From: a bacterium
Lineage (GTDB): Bacteria > Desulfobacterota > Deferrisomatia > Deferrisomatales > BM512
Direction: 5' to 3'
NCBI GenBank assembly: GCA_009724975.1
Contig: SRXB01000074.1
Span: forward strand, 1-8,428
DNA length: 8,428 bases
Shown: positions 1 through 6,714 of the stretch, piece by piece
How positions within the stretch are numbered: the stretch's first letter is position 1
Layout of the letters: each line of letters begins with the position of its first letter
The notes under the pieces: model-generated
The model's database searches: none
What the model was told of the DNA's origin: nothing
What the model saw: only the letters and a program-made list of their open reading frames with translations
Program-made: the position numbers and the translations under genes

Positions 1-851
1 CTTTCGACATAGTTGTCCTGGGCTCAGGCGCGAAAGCCGCCGCGGAGCGGTTGACCGGCGTGGGCGCCGGCTCAGTCTACTTCAGTGAGGCGGCCGCGGT
101 AGCCGACTACACGGCGGAAGGCTACGCCGACACCATAGCCGCCCTGGCTAAGGAAAAGGGTGTAAAGGCGATACTCGCCCCCGCCACCACATTCGGCAAG
201 GACCTCGTCCCGAGAATCGCCGGCCTTCTTGGCGTCGGCATGGTGAGCGACGTCATCGGCTTTGACGGCGAGGCCTATCTCAGGCCGATGTACGCCGGCA
301 ACTTGGTCGCGAAGATAGCGGTAAACACCCCCGTCGCCGCCTTGACCGTGCGCGAAACGGCTTTCGAGGCCACCGCCGCCTCCGCCGGCGGATCCCCAGT
401 AGCGGAAATCGCCGCCTCCGAGGGTGTCGGCGCAAAATTCGTCGGTTATCAACTGGTATCCTCGGCCCGTCCGAACCTCACCGAGGCGAAGGTCGTCGTC
501 GCCGCCGGTCGCGGCGTGAAAGACGCGGTTGGCATGAAGATGGTCGAGGATCTGGCAGATACCCTAGGTGCCGCGCTCGGCGCTAGCCGCGCCCTGGTTG
601 ACGAAGGGCTGACCCCGAACGATCTGCAGATCGGCCAGACCGGCAAGATTGTAGCCCCGGATCTTTACATCGCCATCGGCATCTCGGGGGCCATACAGCA
701 CGTGGCCGGCATGAAGGACTCCAAGGTTATAGTGGCGATAAACAAGGACGAGGAGGCTCCAATCTTCGAGGTCGCTGACTACGGACTCGTGGCCGATTTC
801 TCCAAGTCCCTTCCCGAACTGACGGATATGATCCGCTCCATCAAGGGATAA
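1..851 (+). CDS. etfA: Electron transfer flavoprotein alpha subunit, 5'-truncated by window edge
   Basis: EtfA pairs with EtfB to carry electrons from acyl-CoA dehydrogenases to a membrane oxidoreductase in the cytoplasm. The reading frame is open from the left edge (first full codon at 3) and 282 residues are visible, against roughly 310-325 for the family, so about 30-40 N-terminal residues are missing. The N-terminal nucleotide-binding-like domain shows the ETF-alpha hallmark APATTFGKDLVPR near 174-212. The C-terminal FAD domain carries GRG (about 507-515), GASRALVD (about 579-602), QIGQTGK (about 627-647), SGAIQH (about 684-701) and a near-invariant AINKDEEAPIF. The TTG at 51 is internal, because the FDIVVLGSG segment before it is typical ETF-alpha sequence. 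An etfB gene probably lies just upstream. The acyl-CoA dehydrogenase that follows is its likely electron donor and the FeS protein at 2870 its likely acceptor. Identification is secure; whether this ETF bifurcates cannot be judged without EtfB. Confidence 0.96.
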   Translation, partial: FDIVVLGSGAKAAAERLTGVGAGSVYFSEAAAVADYTAEGYADTIAALAKEKGVKAILAPATTFGKDLVPRIAGLLGVGMVSDVIGFDGEAYLRPMYAGNLVAKIAVNTPVAALTVRETAFEATAASAGGSPVAEIAASEGVGAKFVGYQLVSSARPNLTEAKVVVAAGRGVKDAVGMKMVEDLADTLGAALGASRALVDEGLTPNDLQIGQTGKIVAPDLYIAIGISGAIQHVAGMKDSKVIVAINKDEEAPIFEVADYGLVADFSKSLPELTDMIRSIKG

Positions 852-869
852 CCGCAAAAAGCTTTTGGA

Positions 870-893
870 GCCACGGGGGATTTAGCCTGTGGT
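870..893 (+). other. Possible stem-loop between etfA and the acyl-CoA dehydrogenase gene
   Basis: Bases 871-877 (CCACGGG) can pair with 886-892 (CCTGTGG) around an 8-base loop, with one G-T wobble; 870/893 adds a second wobble. The stem ends one base before the Shine-Dalgarno GGGAG (894-898) of the next gene, and a run of five T follows at 899-903. It could be a weak attenuator, a processing site or an RNA fold that tunes translation of the acyl-CoA dehydrogenase. The T-run is separated from the stem and overlaps the spacer before the start codon, so a strong terminator is unlikely. Chance pairing in GC-rich DNA is a real alternative. Confidence 0.3.
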
Positions 894-905
894 GGGAGTT
901 TTTAG

Positions 906-2039
906 ATGTATCAGGCAGAGCACAACATTTTTCGCAACGCGCTTTTGAAGTTCATCGCCCAGGAGGTCACTCCGAGACTCGATGAGTGGGAACACGCGGG
1001 GATATACTCACGGGACATCTGGCGCAAGATGGGGGAGGCCGGCTTCCTGTGCCCGTGGCTTCCTGAGGAGTACGGTGGTTGCGAGGCTGATTTCCTCTAC
1101 TCTGTCATAATAACGGAGGAGATGGGCAGGGCGGGGGCGGCGGCCATGATGGCGTCGCTCCACAGCGACATCATAGTCCCCTACATCTACCACCTGGGTA
1201 CCGAGGAGCAAAAACAAAAGTGGCTCCCCGGCTGCGCCAGCGGCGAGATTATAACCGCAGTGGCTATGACCGAGCCCAACACCGGCTCGGACCTCGCCGG
1301 AATCAAGGCCAGCGCCGTCAGGGACGGCGATTCCTACATCCTCAACGGCTCCAAGATATTCATATCCAACGGCATGAATTGCGGCCTCGTAATCGTGGCG
1401 GCAAGGACCGACAAAACCCTTGGCGGCGCGAAAGGGCTCAGCCTCTTCGTAGTCGAAGAGGGGACCCCGGGCTTCATCAAGGTTAAAAAGCTGGAAAAGA
1501 TGGGGTTGAACGCCCAGGACACTGCCGAACTTTTGTTCGACGAGTGCAGGATTCCGGCATCCAACCTTCTGGGCCGCGAAAATCAGGGGTTTTACCACCT
1601 TATGGAGCACCTGCAGGCCGAGCGGCTGATACTCACCATCTACGGGCAGGCGATGGCCGAAACGATGCTCGAACAGACCATCCGCTACACCAAAGAGAGA
1701 ATGGCCTTCGGCAAGCCGATAGCCACCTTCCAGCACAACGCCTTCAAAATCGTGGATATGGCGACCGAGATAAAAATCGGCAGGGCTTTCATGGACCAGC
1801 TCATAGTCCGCCACATGAACGGGGAGGCGCTGGTAACCGAGATATCAATGGCCAAGAGCTGGATAATGGAGATGGCCAATAGGGTGGCCTACCAGTGCGT
1901 TCAGCTTCACGGCGGCTACGGCTTCATGGAGGAATACCCGATAAGCCGTTTTTACCGCGACATCCGCACTTTCCCGATTTTCGGCGGCACAACCGAGATA
2001 ATGAAGGTCATCATCGCAAAAAACATGGGGCTCTCCTGA
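906..2039 (+). CDS. Acyl-CoA dehydrogenase (LCAD/isovaleryl-type catalytic base)
   Basis: This cytoplasmic FAD enzyme oxidises an acyl-CoA to the trans-2-enoyl-CoA and passes two electrons to ETF. The protein is 377 residues, normal for the family. It shows the N-terminal helical domain (1-115), the flavin-loop signature AMTEPNTGSDL (120-130), the middle beta domain with FISNG (152-156), and the C-terminal helical domain with the R-x-AFGKPIA segment (265-273), QLHGGYGFMEEYP (333-345) and GGTTEIMK (360-367). The glutamate used by short- and medium-chain enzymes just before GTxxI is Gly360 here. The candidate base is Glu239 in LQAERLIL, the position used by isovaleryl-CoA and long-chain acyl-CoA dehydrogenases. 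The ATG at 906 follows GGGAG (894-898) with 7-base spacing. The gene sits 54 bases after etfA, so enzyme and electron acceptor are co-expressed. Chain length and branching of the substrate cannot be read from the sequence. Confidence 0.95.
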   Translation: MYQAEHNIFRNALLKFIAQEVTPRLDEWEHAGIYSRDIWRKMGEAGFLCPWLPEEYGGCEADFLYSVIITEEMGRAGAAAMMASLHSDIIVPYIYHLGTEEQKQKWLPGCASGEIITAVAMTEPNTGSDLAGIKASAVRDGDSYILNGSKIFISNGMNCGLVIVAARTDKTLGGAKGLSLFVVEEGTPGFIKVKKLEKMGLNAQDTAELLFDECRIPASNLLGRENQGFYHLMEHLQAERLILTIYGQAMAETMLEQTIRYTKERMAFGKPIATFQHNAFKIVDMATEIKIGRAFMDQLIVRHMNGEALVTEISMAKSWIMEMANRVAYQCVQLHGGYGFMEEYPISRFYRDIRTFPIFGGTTEIMKVIIAKNMGLS

Positions 2040-2063
2040 GTCTTGTAAAAGAGGAATAGGAAT

Positions 2064-2831
2064 ATGGAGCTTAAGGGCAGTGTGGCTGTTATATCCGGCG
2101 GGGCCTCGGGACTTGGGGAGGCGACCGCCAGATTTTTTTGTCAGGCGGGAGCCAAGGTCTGCATGCTTGACATGAATCGGGAGCGCGGAGAGGCGCTGAG
2201 CCTCGAACTGGGCGAGAACGCGCTTTTCTGCGAAACCGACGTGACCAGCCCCGAATCCGCGCAGGACGCCCTCGACGCCGCCTGTGAAAGATTCGGCGCG
2301 GTGAACATCGCGGTCAACTGCGCCGGCATAGCTCCGCCCGCCAAGGTTTTGGGCAAAAAGGGGCCCATGGACCTCGGCGGTTTCGCGAAGGTTGTGAGCG
2401 TGAACCTTATCGGTACTATGAACATAATTCGCCTAGCCGCCGAAAAGATGGCGAAGAACGGGAAAAACGCCGAAGGAGAGGTCGGAGTCATCATAAACAC
2501 CGCCTCCATAGCGGCGTTCGACGGCCAGATAGGCCAGGCGGCGTATAGCGCGTCGAAGGCGGGCGTGGTGGGGCTCACCCTTCCCATTGCCCGCGAATTC
2601 GCCGATCTCGGCATACGCGTCGTAACCATCGCCCCCGGACTTTTTCACACGCCGCTTATGGATTCCCTGCCCGCCGAGGCGATGGACGCCCTCGGCAAAA
2701 CGGTCCCCTTCCCCAAAAGACTCGGCTTCCCGAGGGAATTCGCCTTCATGGCGGGACACATCGTGGAAAACGTGATGCTGAACGGCGAAACTATCCGCCT
2801 GGACGGCGCGCTTCGCATGGCCGCCAGGTAG
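2064..2831 (+). CDS. Short-chain 3-hydroxyacyl-CoA dehydrogenase, HSD10 (HSD17B10)-like
   Basis: This SDR-family NAD-dependent dehydrogenase of 255 residues probably oxidises an (S)-3-hydroxyacyl-CoA to the 3-ketoacyl-CoA, the third step of beta-oxidation. The Rossmann dinucleotide motif is SGGASGLG (11-18). Asp36 at the end of the second strand favours NAD over NADP. The NCAG motif is at 85-88 and Asn114 is in the catalytic tetrad position. Ser148, Tyr161 and Lys165 (YSASK) complete the active site. The strings GVIINTASIAAF, GQAAYSASKAGVVG, TIAPGLFHTPL, VPFPKRLG and NGETIRLDGA closely follow mitochondrial HSD10 from memory, including its extra loop near residues 94-105, making this closer to HSD10 than to FabG. 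The ATG at 2064 has GAGGA (2051-2055) upstream. It takes the place of a canonical HAD/FadB-type dehydrogenase, which is absent here. HSD10 acts on straight-chain and 2-methyl-branched substrates, so specificity remains open. Confidence 0.9.
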   Translation: MELKGSVAVISGGASGLGEATARFFCQAGAKVCMLDMNRERGEALSLELGENALFCETDVTSPESAQDALDAACERFGAVNIAVNCAGIAPPAKVLGKKGPMDLGGFAKVVSVNLIGTMNIIRLAAEKMAKNGKNAEGEVGVIINTASIAAFDGQIGQAAYSASKAGVVGLTLPIAREFADLGIRVVTIAPGLFHTPLMDSLPAEAMDALGKTVPFPKRLGFPREFAFMAGHIVENVMLNGETIRLDGALRMAAR

Positions 2832-2855
2832 GACGAACCCTTTGGCCTCAGCGAA

Positions 2856-2861
2856 GAGGAG
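2856..2861 (+). promoter_or_regulatory. Ribosome binding site fixing a TTG start
   Basis: GAGGAG at 2856-2861 lies 8 bases before a TTG at 2870 and 11 before a second TTG at 2873. No ATG occurs in that frame until residue 141, deep inside the membrane domain, so the downstream gene must start at a non-ATG codon; 2870 has the better spacing. Confidence 0.7.
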
Positions 2862-2869
2862 AATTTGTT

Positions 2870-4807
2870 TTGTTGAAAGTTTTTGACTTCGCAGTGTTGA
2901 TAGCCGCCGTGGCGGTCTTCGTCGCGGGGGTGCGTCACGTGACTGCGGGCCTTCGGCTCGGCGCTCCCGACGAGAAAGACGATTACTCCGGCTCAAGAAT
3001 TAAGGACTGTCTTCTCGAAATTCTCGGCCACGCCAGAATACGCAAAGAGCCCCAGGGGCTTTATCACTTTTGGCTTCTTTGGGCCTTCATAATCCCCCTC
3101 GGCGTCATCCTGCTGGCGCAGCTTTGCTTCACCCTGCCCGCGTTCATCGCCGGTCCGCTCAAGCTCTTTGTGGAAATCGCCGCCGCACTTGGTTTCTACG
3201 GGCTTTTGCGGCTTGTCGTCAGACGCTACCTCGCCCGACCCGAGCAACTGGATACAAAGCCGGAAGACAACTGGGCGCTTCTCTTGCTCGGCATGGTTTT
3301 CCTCACCGGCTTTTTGACCGCGGGCGCAAGAGTCGCCCTCTCCTCCCATTCAGCGCTATGGAGTCCAGCCGCCCTTCTTTTCAGCCTGCCGCTGAGGGTG
3401 TTTTCGCCGGATGCGCTCGCCGACCTGATGGCTTTTGTCTGGCGGTTTCACCTTTATCTGGTGATAGCCGCTTTGGCCACCCTGCCTTATGGAAAAATGG
3501 GCCACGCGGTCTTCGGCGCGATGAACATCTACTTTCGTCCGCACGGACCCAAGGGCGCGTTCCCCAAGCTGGACCTTGAAAATTCCGAAGTTTTCGGCGT
3601 CGGCTCGGTCGAGCTTTTCACCAAAAGGCAGCTTCTGGGCCTTGAGGCCTGCGTCCGCTGCGGGCGGTGCCAGTCGCGTTGCCCCGCTTACAATACAGGC
3701 AAGCCCCTGAACCCGAAAAAGGTGATACAGGACCTGAAAACCCATTTCCACGCAAAAGCGCCCCTCCTTGCGCAGGGCAAGGGCGATGACTTCAAGGGGG
3801 CGATGATAGACGGCGGGGGCGTCCTCTCCGATGAGCTGTGGAGCTGCACCACCTGCAGGCATTGCGTCGAGGTTTGCCCAATGCGGATAGAGCACGTGCG
3901 GGCCATGGTTGACATGCGCCGCCATCTGGTCCTCATGGAAGGCCAGATGCCCGACGAGCTGGTCTCTTTGAATAAAAACCTTGAAAACAATTTCAACCCC
4001 TGGGGCGTGGGGTGGTCCGCCAGGAACGACTGGATGGAGCGAAGGGGGGTAAAGCCCCGCATCCTCACCGAGGAGGACCCCTCCTTGGAAATACTTCTAT
4101 GGATCGGATGCGCGGGCGCTTTCGACGACCGCTACCAGAGGGTGGTGGCTTCCCTCGTCCGCCTTCTGGAAAAGGCGAATGTGAGCTTCGGCGTTCTGGG
4201 CGTACCCGAAAAGTGCTGCGGCGAACCTGCCCGCTCAACGGGCAACGAATACCTTTACCAGATGCTCGCGACCGAAAACATCGAAACGATGAACAGCCTC
4301 GGCGTAAAGAAAATCGTGACTCCCTGCCCGCACTGCCTCAAGACCCTCTCCGGCGAATATCCGCAGTTCGGCGGCAATTACGAAGTTGTCCACCACTCGG
4401 TTTTTCTGGCCGAGCTGATGCGCAGCGGGCGTCTCGGAGGAGGGAAGGCGGCGCTTGACTCCGTGACTTTCCACGACTCCTGCTATCTCTCGCGCTACGC
4501 CGGAATAACGGGCCAGCCAAGGGAGATACTCTCCGGCGTCGTCTCGGGAAAAATCATAGAGATGCCCCGTTGCGGGGAGGAAAACTTTTGCTGCGGCGCT
4601 GGCGGCGGACGGATGTGGATGGAAGAGCACGGCACCCGCATAAACCAGGTACGCACCGAAGAGGCCCTGGCGACGGGCGCCGCCGCCGTGGCCACAGCCT
4701 GCCCCTTCTGTCTCACCATGCTTCTGGACGGGGTCAAGGCCGCGAAGAAAGAGGAAGAGGTTCAGGTCCTGGACGTGGCCGAAGCTCTGGAAAGGTCGCT
4801 TTCATGA
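2870..4807 (+). CDS. Membrane FeS oxidoreductase, ETF:(methyl)menaquinone oxidoreductase (EMO)-like
   Basis: This 645-residue protein probably takes electrons from reduced ETF into the membrane. Residues 1-210 hold about five or six hydrophobic segments (near 5-22, 67-88, 96-115, 135-152, 163-178, 185-206), as in NarI/HdrE-type cytochrome b domains. His66, His194 and His212 are candidate heme b ligands. Two 4Fe-4S motifs follow: C261-C264-C267-C271 and C326-C329-C332-C336. Two CCG domains complete it: C414, C449-C450-G, C486/C489 and C538, C574-C575-G, C611/C614, as in HdrB/HdrD, where such cysteines bind a noncubane cluster. The same architecture (formerly DUF224 FeS oxidoreductase) is known as EMO in syntrophic fatty-acid oxidisers. 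Its place beside etfA and an acyl-CoA dehydrogenase supports that role. The start is TTG. A true heterodisulfide reductase is unlikely in this context. The physiological acceptor (quinone or the adjoining cytochrome c) is inferred. Confidence 0.88.
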   Translation: MLKVFDFAVLIAAVAVFVAGVRHVTAGLRLGAPDEKDDYSGSRIKDCLLEILGHARIRKEPQGLYHFWLLWAFIIPLGVILLAQLCFTLPAFIAGPLKLFVEIAAALGFYGLLRLVVRRYLARPEQLDTKPEDNWALLLLGMVFLTGFLTAGARVALSSHSALWSPAALLFSLPLRVFSPDALADLMAFVWRFHLYLVIAALATLPYGKMGHAVFGAMNIYFRPHGPKGAFPKLDLENSEVFGVGSVELFTKRQLLGLEACVRCGRCQSRCPAYNTGKPLNPKKVIQDLKTHFHAKAPLLAQGKGDDFKGAMIDGGGVLSDELWSCTTCRHCVEVCPMRIEHVRAMVDMRRHLVLMEGQMPDELVSLNKNLENNFNPWGVGWSARNDWMERRGVKPRILTEEDPSLEILLWIGCAGAFDDRYQRVVASLVRLLEKANVSFGVLGVPEKCCGEPARSTGNEYLYQMLATENIETMNSLGVKKIVTPCPHCLKTLSGEYPQFGGNYEVVHHSVFLAELMRSGRLGGGKAALDSVTFHDSCYLSRYAGITGQPREILSGVVSGKIIEMPRCGEENFCCGAGGGRMWMEEHGTRINQVRTEEALATGAAAVATACPFCLTMLLDGVKAAKKEEEVQVLDVAEALERSLS

Positions 4808-5460
4808 ACCGCGCCGCGCTTTTTTTATCGCTATTCATGATTTTCTCCCTCCCGGCCTTTTTCGCGGGAACCGCCTGGGCCAGGGGAGGGTACTCGGTCG
4901 ATGATTGCCTTGAATGCCACGGCGACGCGGATATAAAAGGCAAAACAGCCTCCTCGGGCCGCAGCGTATTCATAGACCCAGCTCGATTCGCCGCCACCAC
5001 CCACGGGCAGGGAGAAATCGCCTGCATCGACTGCCACGTCGGAGCCAACCTCGGCTCTCACCCGAAAGATGGGTACCCCAGGCCGGATTGCACCTCGTGC
5101 CATAAGGAAAAAGGGGCCATCTCCGGATTCGGGGACGCCCTTGCAAGGTGGAGCATCGCCGGACACGCCAAGGGCGATTTTTCACGCAGATATTCAAAGT
5201 CGGAGTGTCTGGCCTGCCATCAGGGGGCGGGGGCGCACGGCGAGGATGGATTGACGGGAGATGATTGCCGCGTCTGCCACAGGCCCGCCGAGAAAATAAA
5301 AGCCGGAGAAAAGGGATTTCACGTCGACGCGGCGGGAGGCGGGCTTTTTTACAGCTTTGCCGGAAATCTTTACTCGCTCCTGCTCATTCTGGGTGCGCTG
5401 GCGGCGGTGTCGGCCCCGATTTTCAGGGCCGTCAGGGCAAAAAAAGAGAAGAAATCCTGA
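4804..5460 (+). CDS. Pentaheme cytochrome c, exported and C-terminally membrane-anchored
   Basis: This is a 218-residue protein with five CXXCH heme motifs at residues 35-39, 74-78, 96-100, 135-139 and 155-159. A Sec signal peptide (hydrophobic 4-21) ends near TAWA at 23-26. Residues 187-208 form a transmembrane segment followed by a lysine-rich tail, so the heme domain should face the periplasm, tethered to the inner membrane. Besides the five motif histidines there are exactly five others (67, 86, 121, 145, 173), enough for bis-histidine ligation of all hemes. Its ATG overlaps the stop of the FeS oxidoreductase gene (ATGA, 4804-4807), and GGAAAGG (4789-4795) lies 8 bases upstream; the frame is open further upstream, but only as a shadow of the previous gene. 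It resembles c3/NrfH-type multiheme proteins in motif density, though I cannot assign a named family. Electron transfer with its neighbour is inferred. The gene ends with tandem in-frame stops TGA TAA. Confidence 0.93.
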   Translation: MNRAALFLSLFMIFSLPAFFAGTAWARGGYSVDDCLECHGDADIKGKTASSGRSVFIDPARFAATTHGQGEIACIDCHVGANLGSHPKDGYPRPDCTSCHKEKGAISGFGDALARWSIAGHAKGDFSRRYSKSECLACHQGAGAHGEDGLTGDDCRVCHRPAEKIKAGEKGFHVDAAGGGLFYSFAGNLYSLLLILGALAAVSAPIFRAVRAKKEKKS

Positions 5461-5489
5461 TAAGGAAACCTAAATAGGAGATTAAGAAA

Positions 5490-6683
5490 ATGCGCGCCAA
5501 CGACCCCGTTATAATTTCAGCATGCAGAACGCCCATCGGATCTTACCTGGGCTCTCTTTTGCCCTTTTCAGCTCCAGCCCTTGGGGGCGTGGCGATAGCG
5601 GGGGCTGTCAGGCGCTCCGGCATCGACCCCGCCCTGGTGGAAGAGTGCATAATGGGCAATGTCATACAGGCTGGACTTGGGCAAAATCCCGCTCGTCAGG
5701 CGACGCTGGCCGGCGGGCTTCCCAATTCGGTCAACGCGCTCACCATCAACAAGGTTTGCGGCTCAAGCCTCAAATCCGTAATGCTGGCCGCGCAGGCGAT
5801 CAAGGCGGGCGACGCCGAGGTCATTGTCGCCGGCGGCATGGAATCCATGTCCAATGCACCGCACATCCAGCGCAACCTCAGGCAGGGGGTGCGCCTGGGG
5901 AATTTCACCACTGTCGACGCAATGATTCACGACGGCCTCTGGTGCGCCTTCAACAATTCCCACATGGGCAACGTAGCTGAATACACCGCCCGCAAAGCCG
6001 AACTTAGCCGCGAGGAGCTCGACGCCTTTTCTGTGGATAGCCAGCGCAAGGCCGGGGCGGCCGCCGCTGCTGGGGCTTTTGACGAAGAGATAGAGCCAGT
6101 CGAAATTTCCCAAAAGAAGGGCCCCGCGATAAAGTTCGCCCGCGACGAGGCCGCCAAGCCGGAAACCACCATGGAAATACTGTCAAGGCTTCGCCCCGCC
6201 TTCGAAGAGGGGGGCATGGTGACCGCCGGAAACGCCCCCGGCCTTACCGACGGCGCGAGCGCTCTTGTGGTGACATCCAGGGCTTTCGCCGAGAAGCACG
6301 GGGCTCCGGTTCTCGCCGTCATCAAGGAATACGCATCTTACCACGGCCAGCCAAAAGACCTCTTTTTCGCCCCCATCTACGCCGTGCGGAAGGTCATGGA
6401 AAAAGGCGGCTGGTCGATAAACGATTTCGATTTTATCGAGGCGAACGAGGCTTTCGCTTCCCAGTGCCTCGCCGACGCCAAGGGTCTTGGCTGGGATCCC
6501 TCGCGCGTTAACGTCAACGGCGGCGCGATAGCTCTTGGCCACCCCATCGGCGCAAGCGGCGCAAGGGTGCTGACCACCCTTCTTTACCTGATGAAGTCAA
6601 AGGGGGGTCGCAGGGGCCTGGCCACCCTTTGCCTCGGCGGCGGCGGCGCCGTAGCGATGGCCGTCGAGCGCGAAAACCAGTAA
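5490..6683 (+). CDS. Thiolase (acetyl-CoA C-acyltransferase/acetyltransferase), ACAT1-like motifs
   Basis: This 397-residue cytoplasmic thiolase cleaves a 3-ketoacyl-CoA with CoA to acetyl-CoA and a shortened acyl-CoA (or runs in reverse to acetoacetyl-CoA). The nucleophile is Cys90 in NKVCGSSLK. GGMESMS (115-121), TAGNAPGLTDGASA (245-258), NEAFA (319-323), His351 in GHPIGASGAR and Cys381 in CLGGGGAVAM are the remaining active-site blocks. The last block reads C-x-GGGGA-x-AM, as in mitochondrial ACAT1, rather than the more common CIGGGMG; the N-terminal RTPIGSYLGSL and the HMG (158-160) region also resemble ACAT1. The Phe-Pro pair tied to 2-methylacetoacetyl-CoA use in ACAT1 appears as Leu-Phe here, by eye alignment near residues 291-292. 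The start ATG has TAGGAG (5475-5480) with 9-base spacing. It follows the cytochrome gene by 29 bases and is the last step of the encoded pathway. Thiolase identity is certain; degradative versus biosynthetic direction is inferred from context. Confidence 0.95.
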   Translation: MRANDPVIISACRTPIGSYLGSLLPFSAPALGGVAIAGAVRRSGIDPALVEECIMGNVIQAGLGQNPARQATLAGGLPNSVNALTINKVCGSSLKSVMLAAQAIKAGDAEVIVAGGMESMSNAPHIQRNLRQGVRLGNFTTVDAMIHDGLWCAFNNSHMGNVAEYTARKAELSREELDAFSVDSQRKAGAAAAAGAFDEEIEPVEISQKKGPAIKFARDEAAKPETTMEILSRLRPAFEEGGMVTAGNAPGLTDGASALVVTSRAFAEKHGAPVLAVIKEYASYHGQPKDLFFAPIYAVRKVMEKGGWSINDFDFIEANEAFASQCLADAKGLGWDPSRVNVNGGAIALGHPIGASGARVLTTLLYLMKSKGGRRGLATLCLGGGGAVAMAVERENQ

Positions 6684-6714
6684 GTTCAAAGATTATAGAT
6701 GGAAAGGGCTAAAG

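Noticed and set aside
1008..1814. Long open frame on the - strand (268 codons) inside the acyl-CoA dehydrogenase gene
   Set aside because: It is fully antisense to a gene with clear family motifs, shows no recognisable domain, and is expected as a frame shadow in GC-rich DNA.
2433..2996. Open frame on the - strand spanning the SDR/FeS gene junction
   Set aside because: It is antisense to two well-supported genes and has no recognisable product.
4570..4803. Upstream in-frame extension of the cytochrome gene
   Set aside because: It lies wholly inside the FeS oxidoreductase gene and encodes arginine/glycine-rich shadow sequence; the signal peptide begins at the ATG at 4804, which has its own Shine-Dalgarno.
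2870..4807. True heterodisulfide reductase (HdrDE) of methanogens
   Set aside because: The CCG domains and cytochrome-like membrane part are shared, but here they are fused in one protein within a bacterial beta-oxidation operon beside etfA, which fits EMO better.
5522..5980. Open frame of 152 codons on the + strand within the thiolase gene
   Set aside because: It is a shifted-frame shadow of the thiolase, rich in Arg/Gln/His, with no motif or ribosome binding site.
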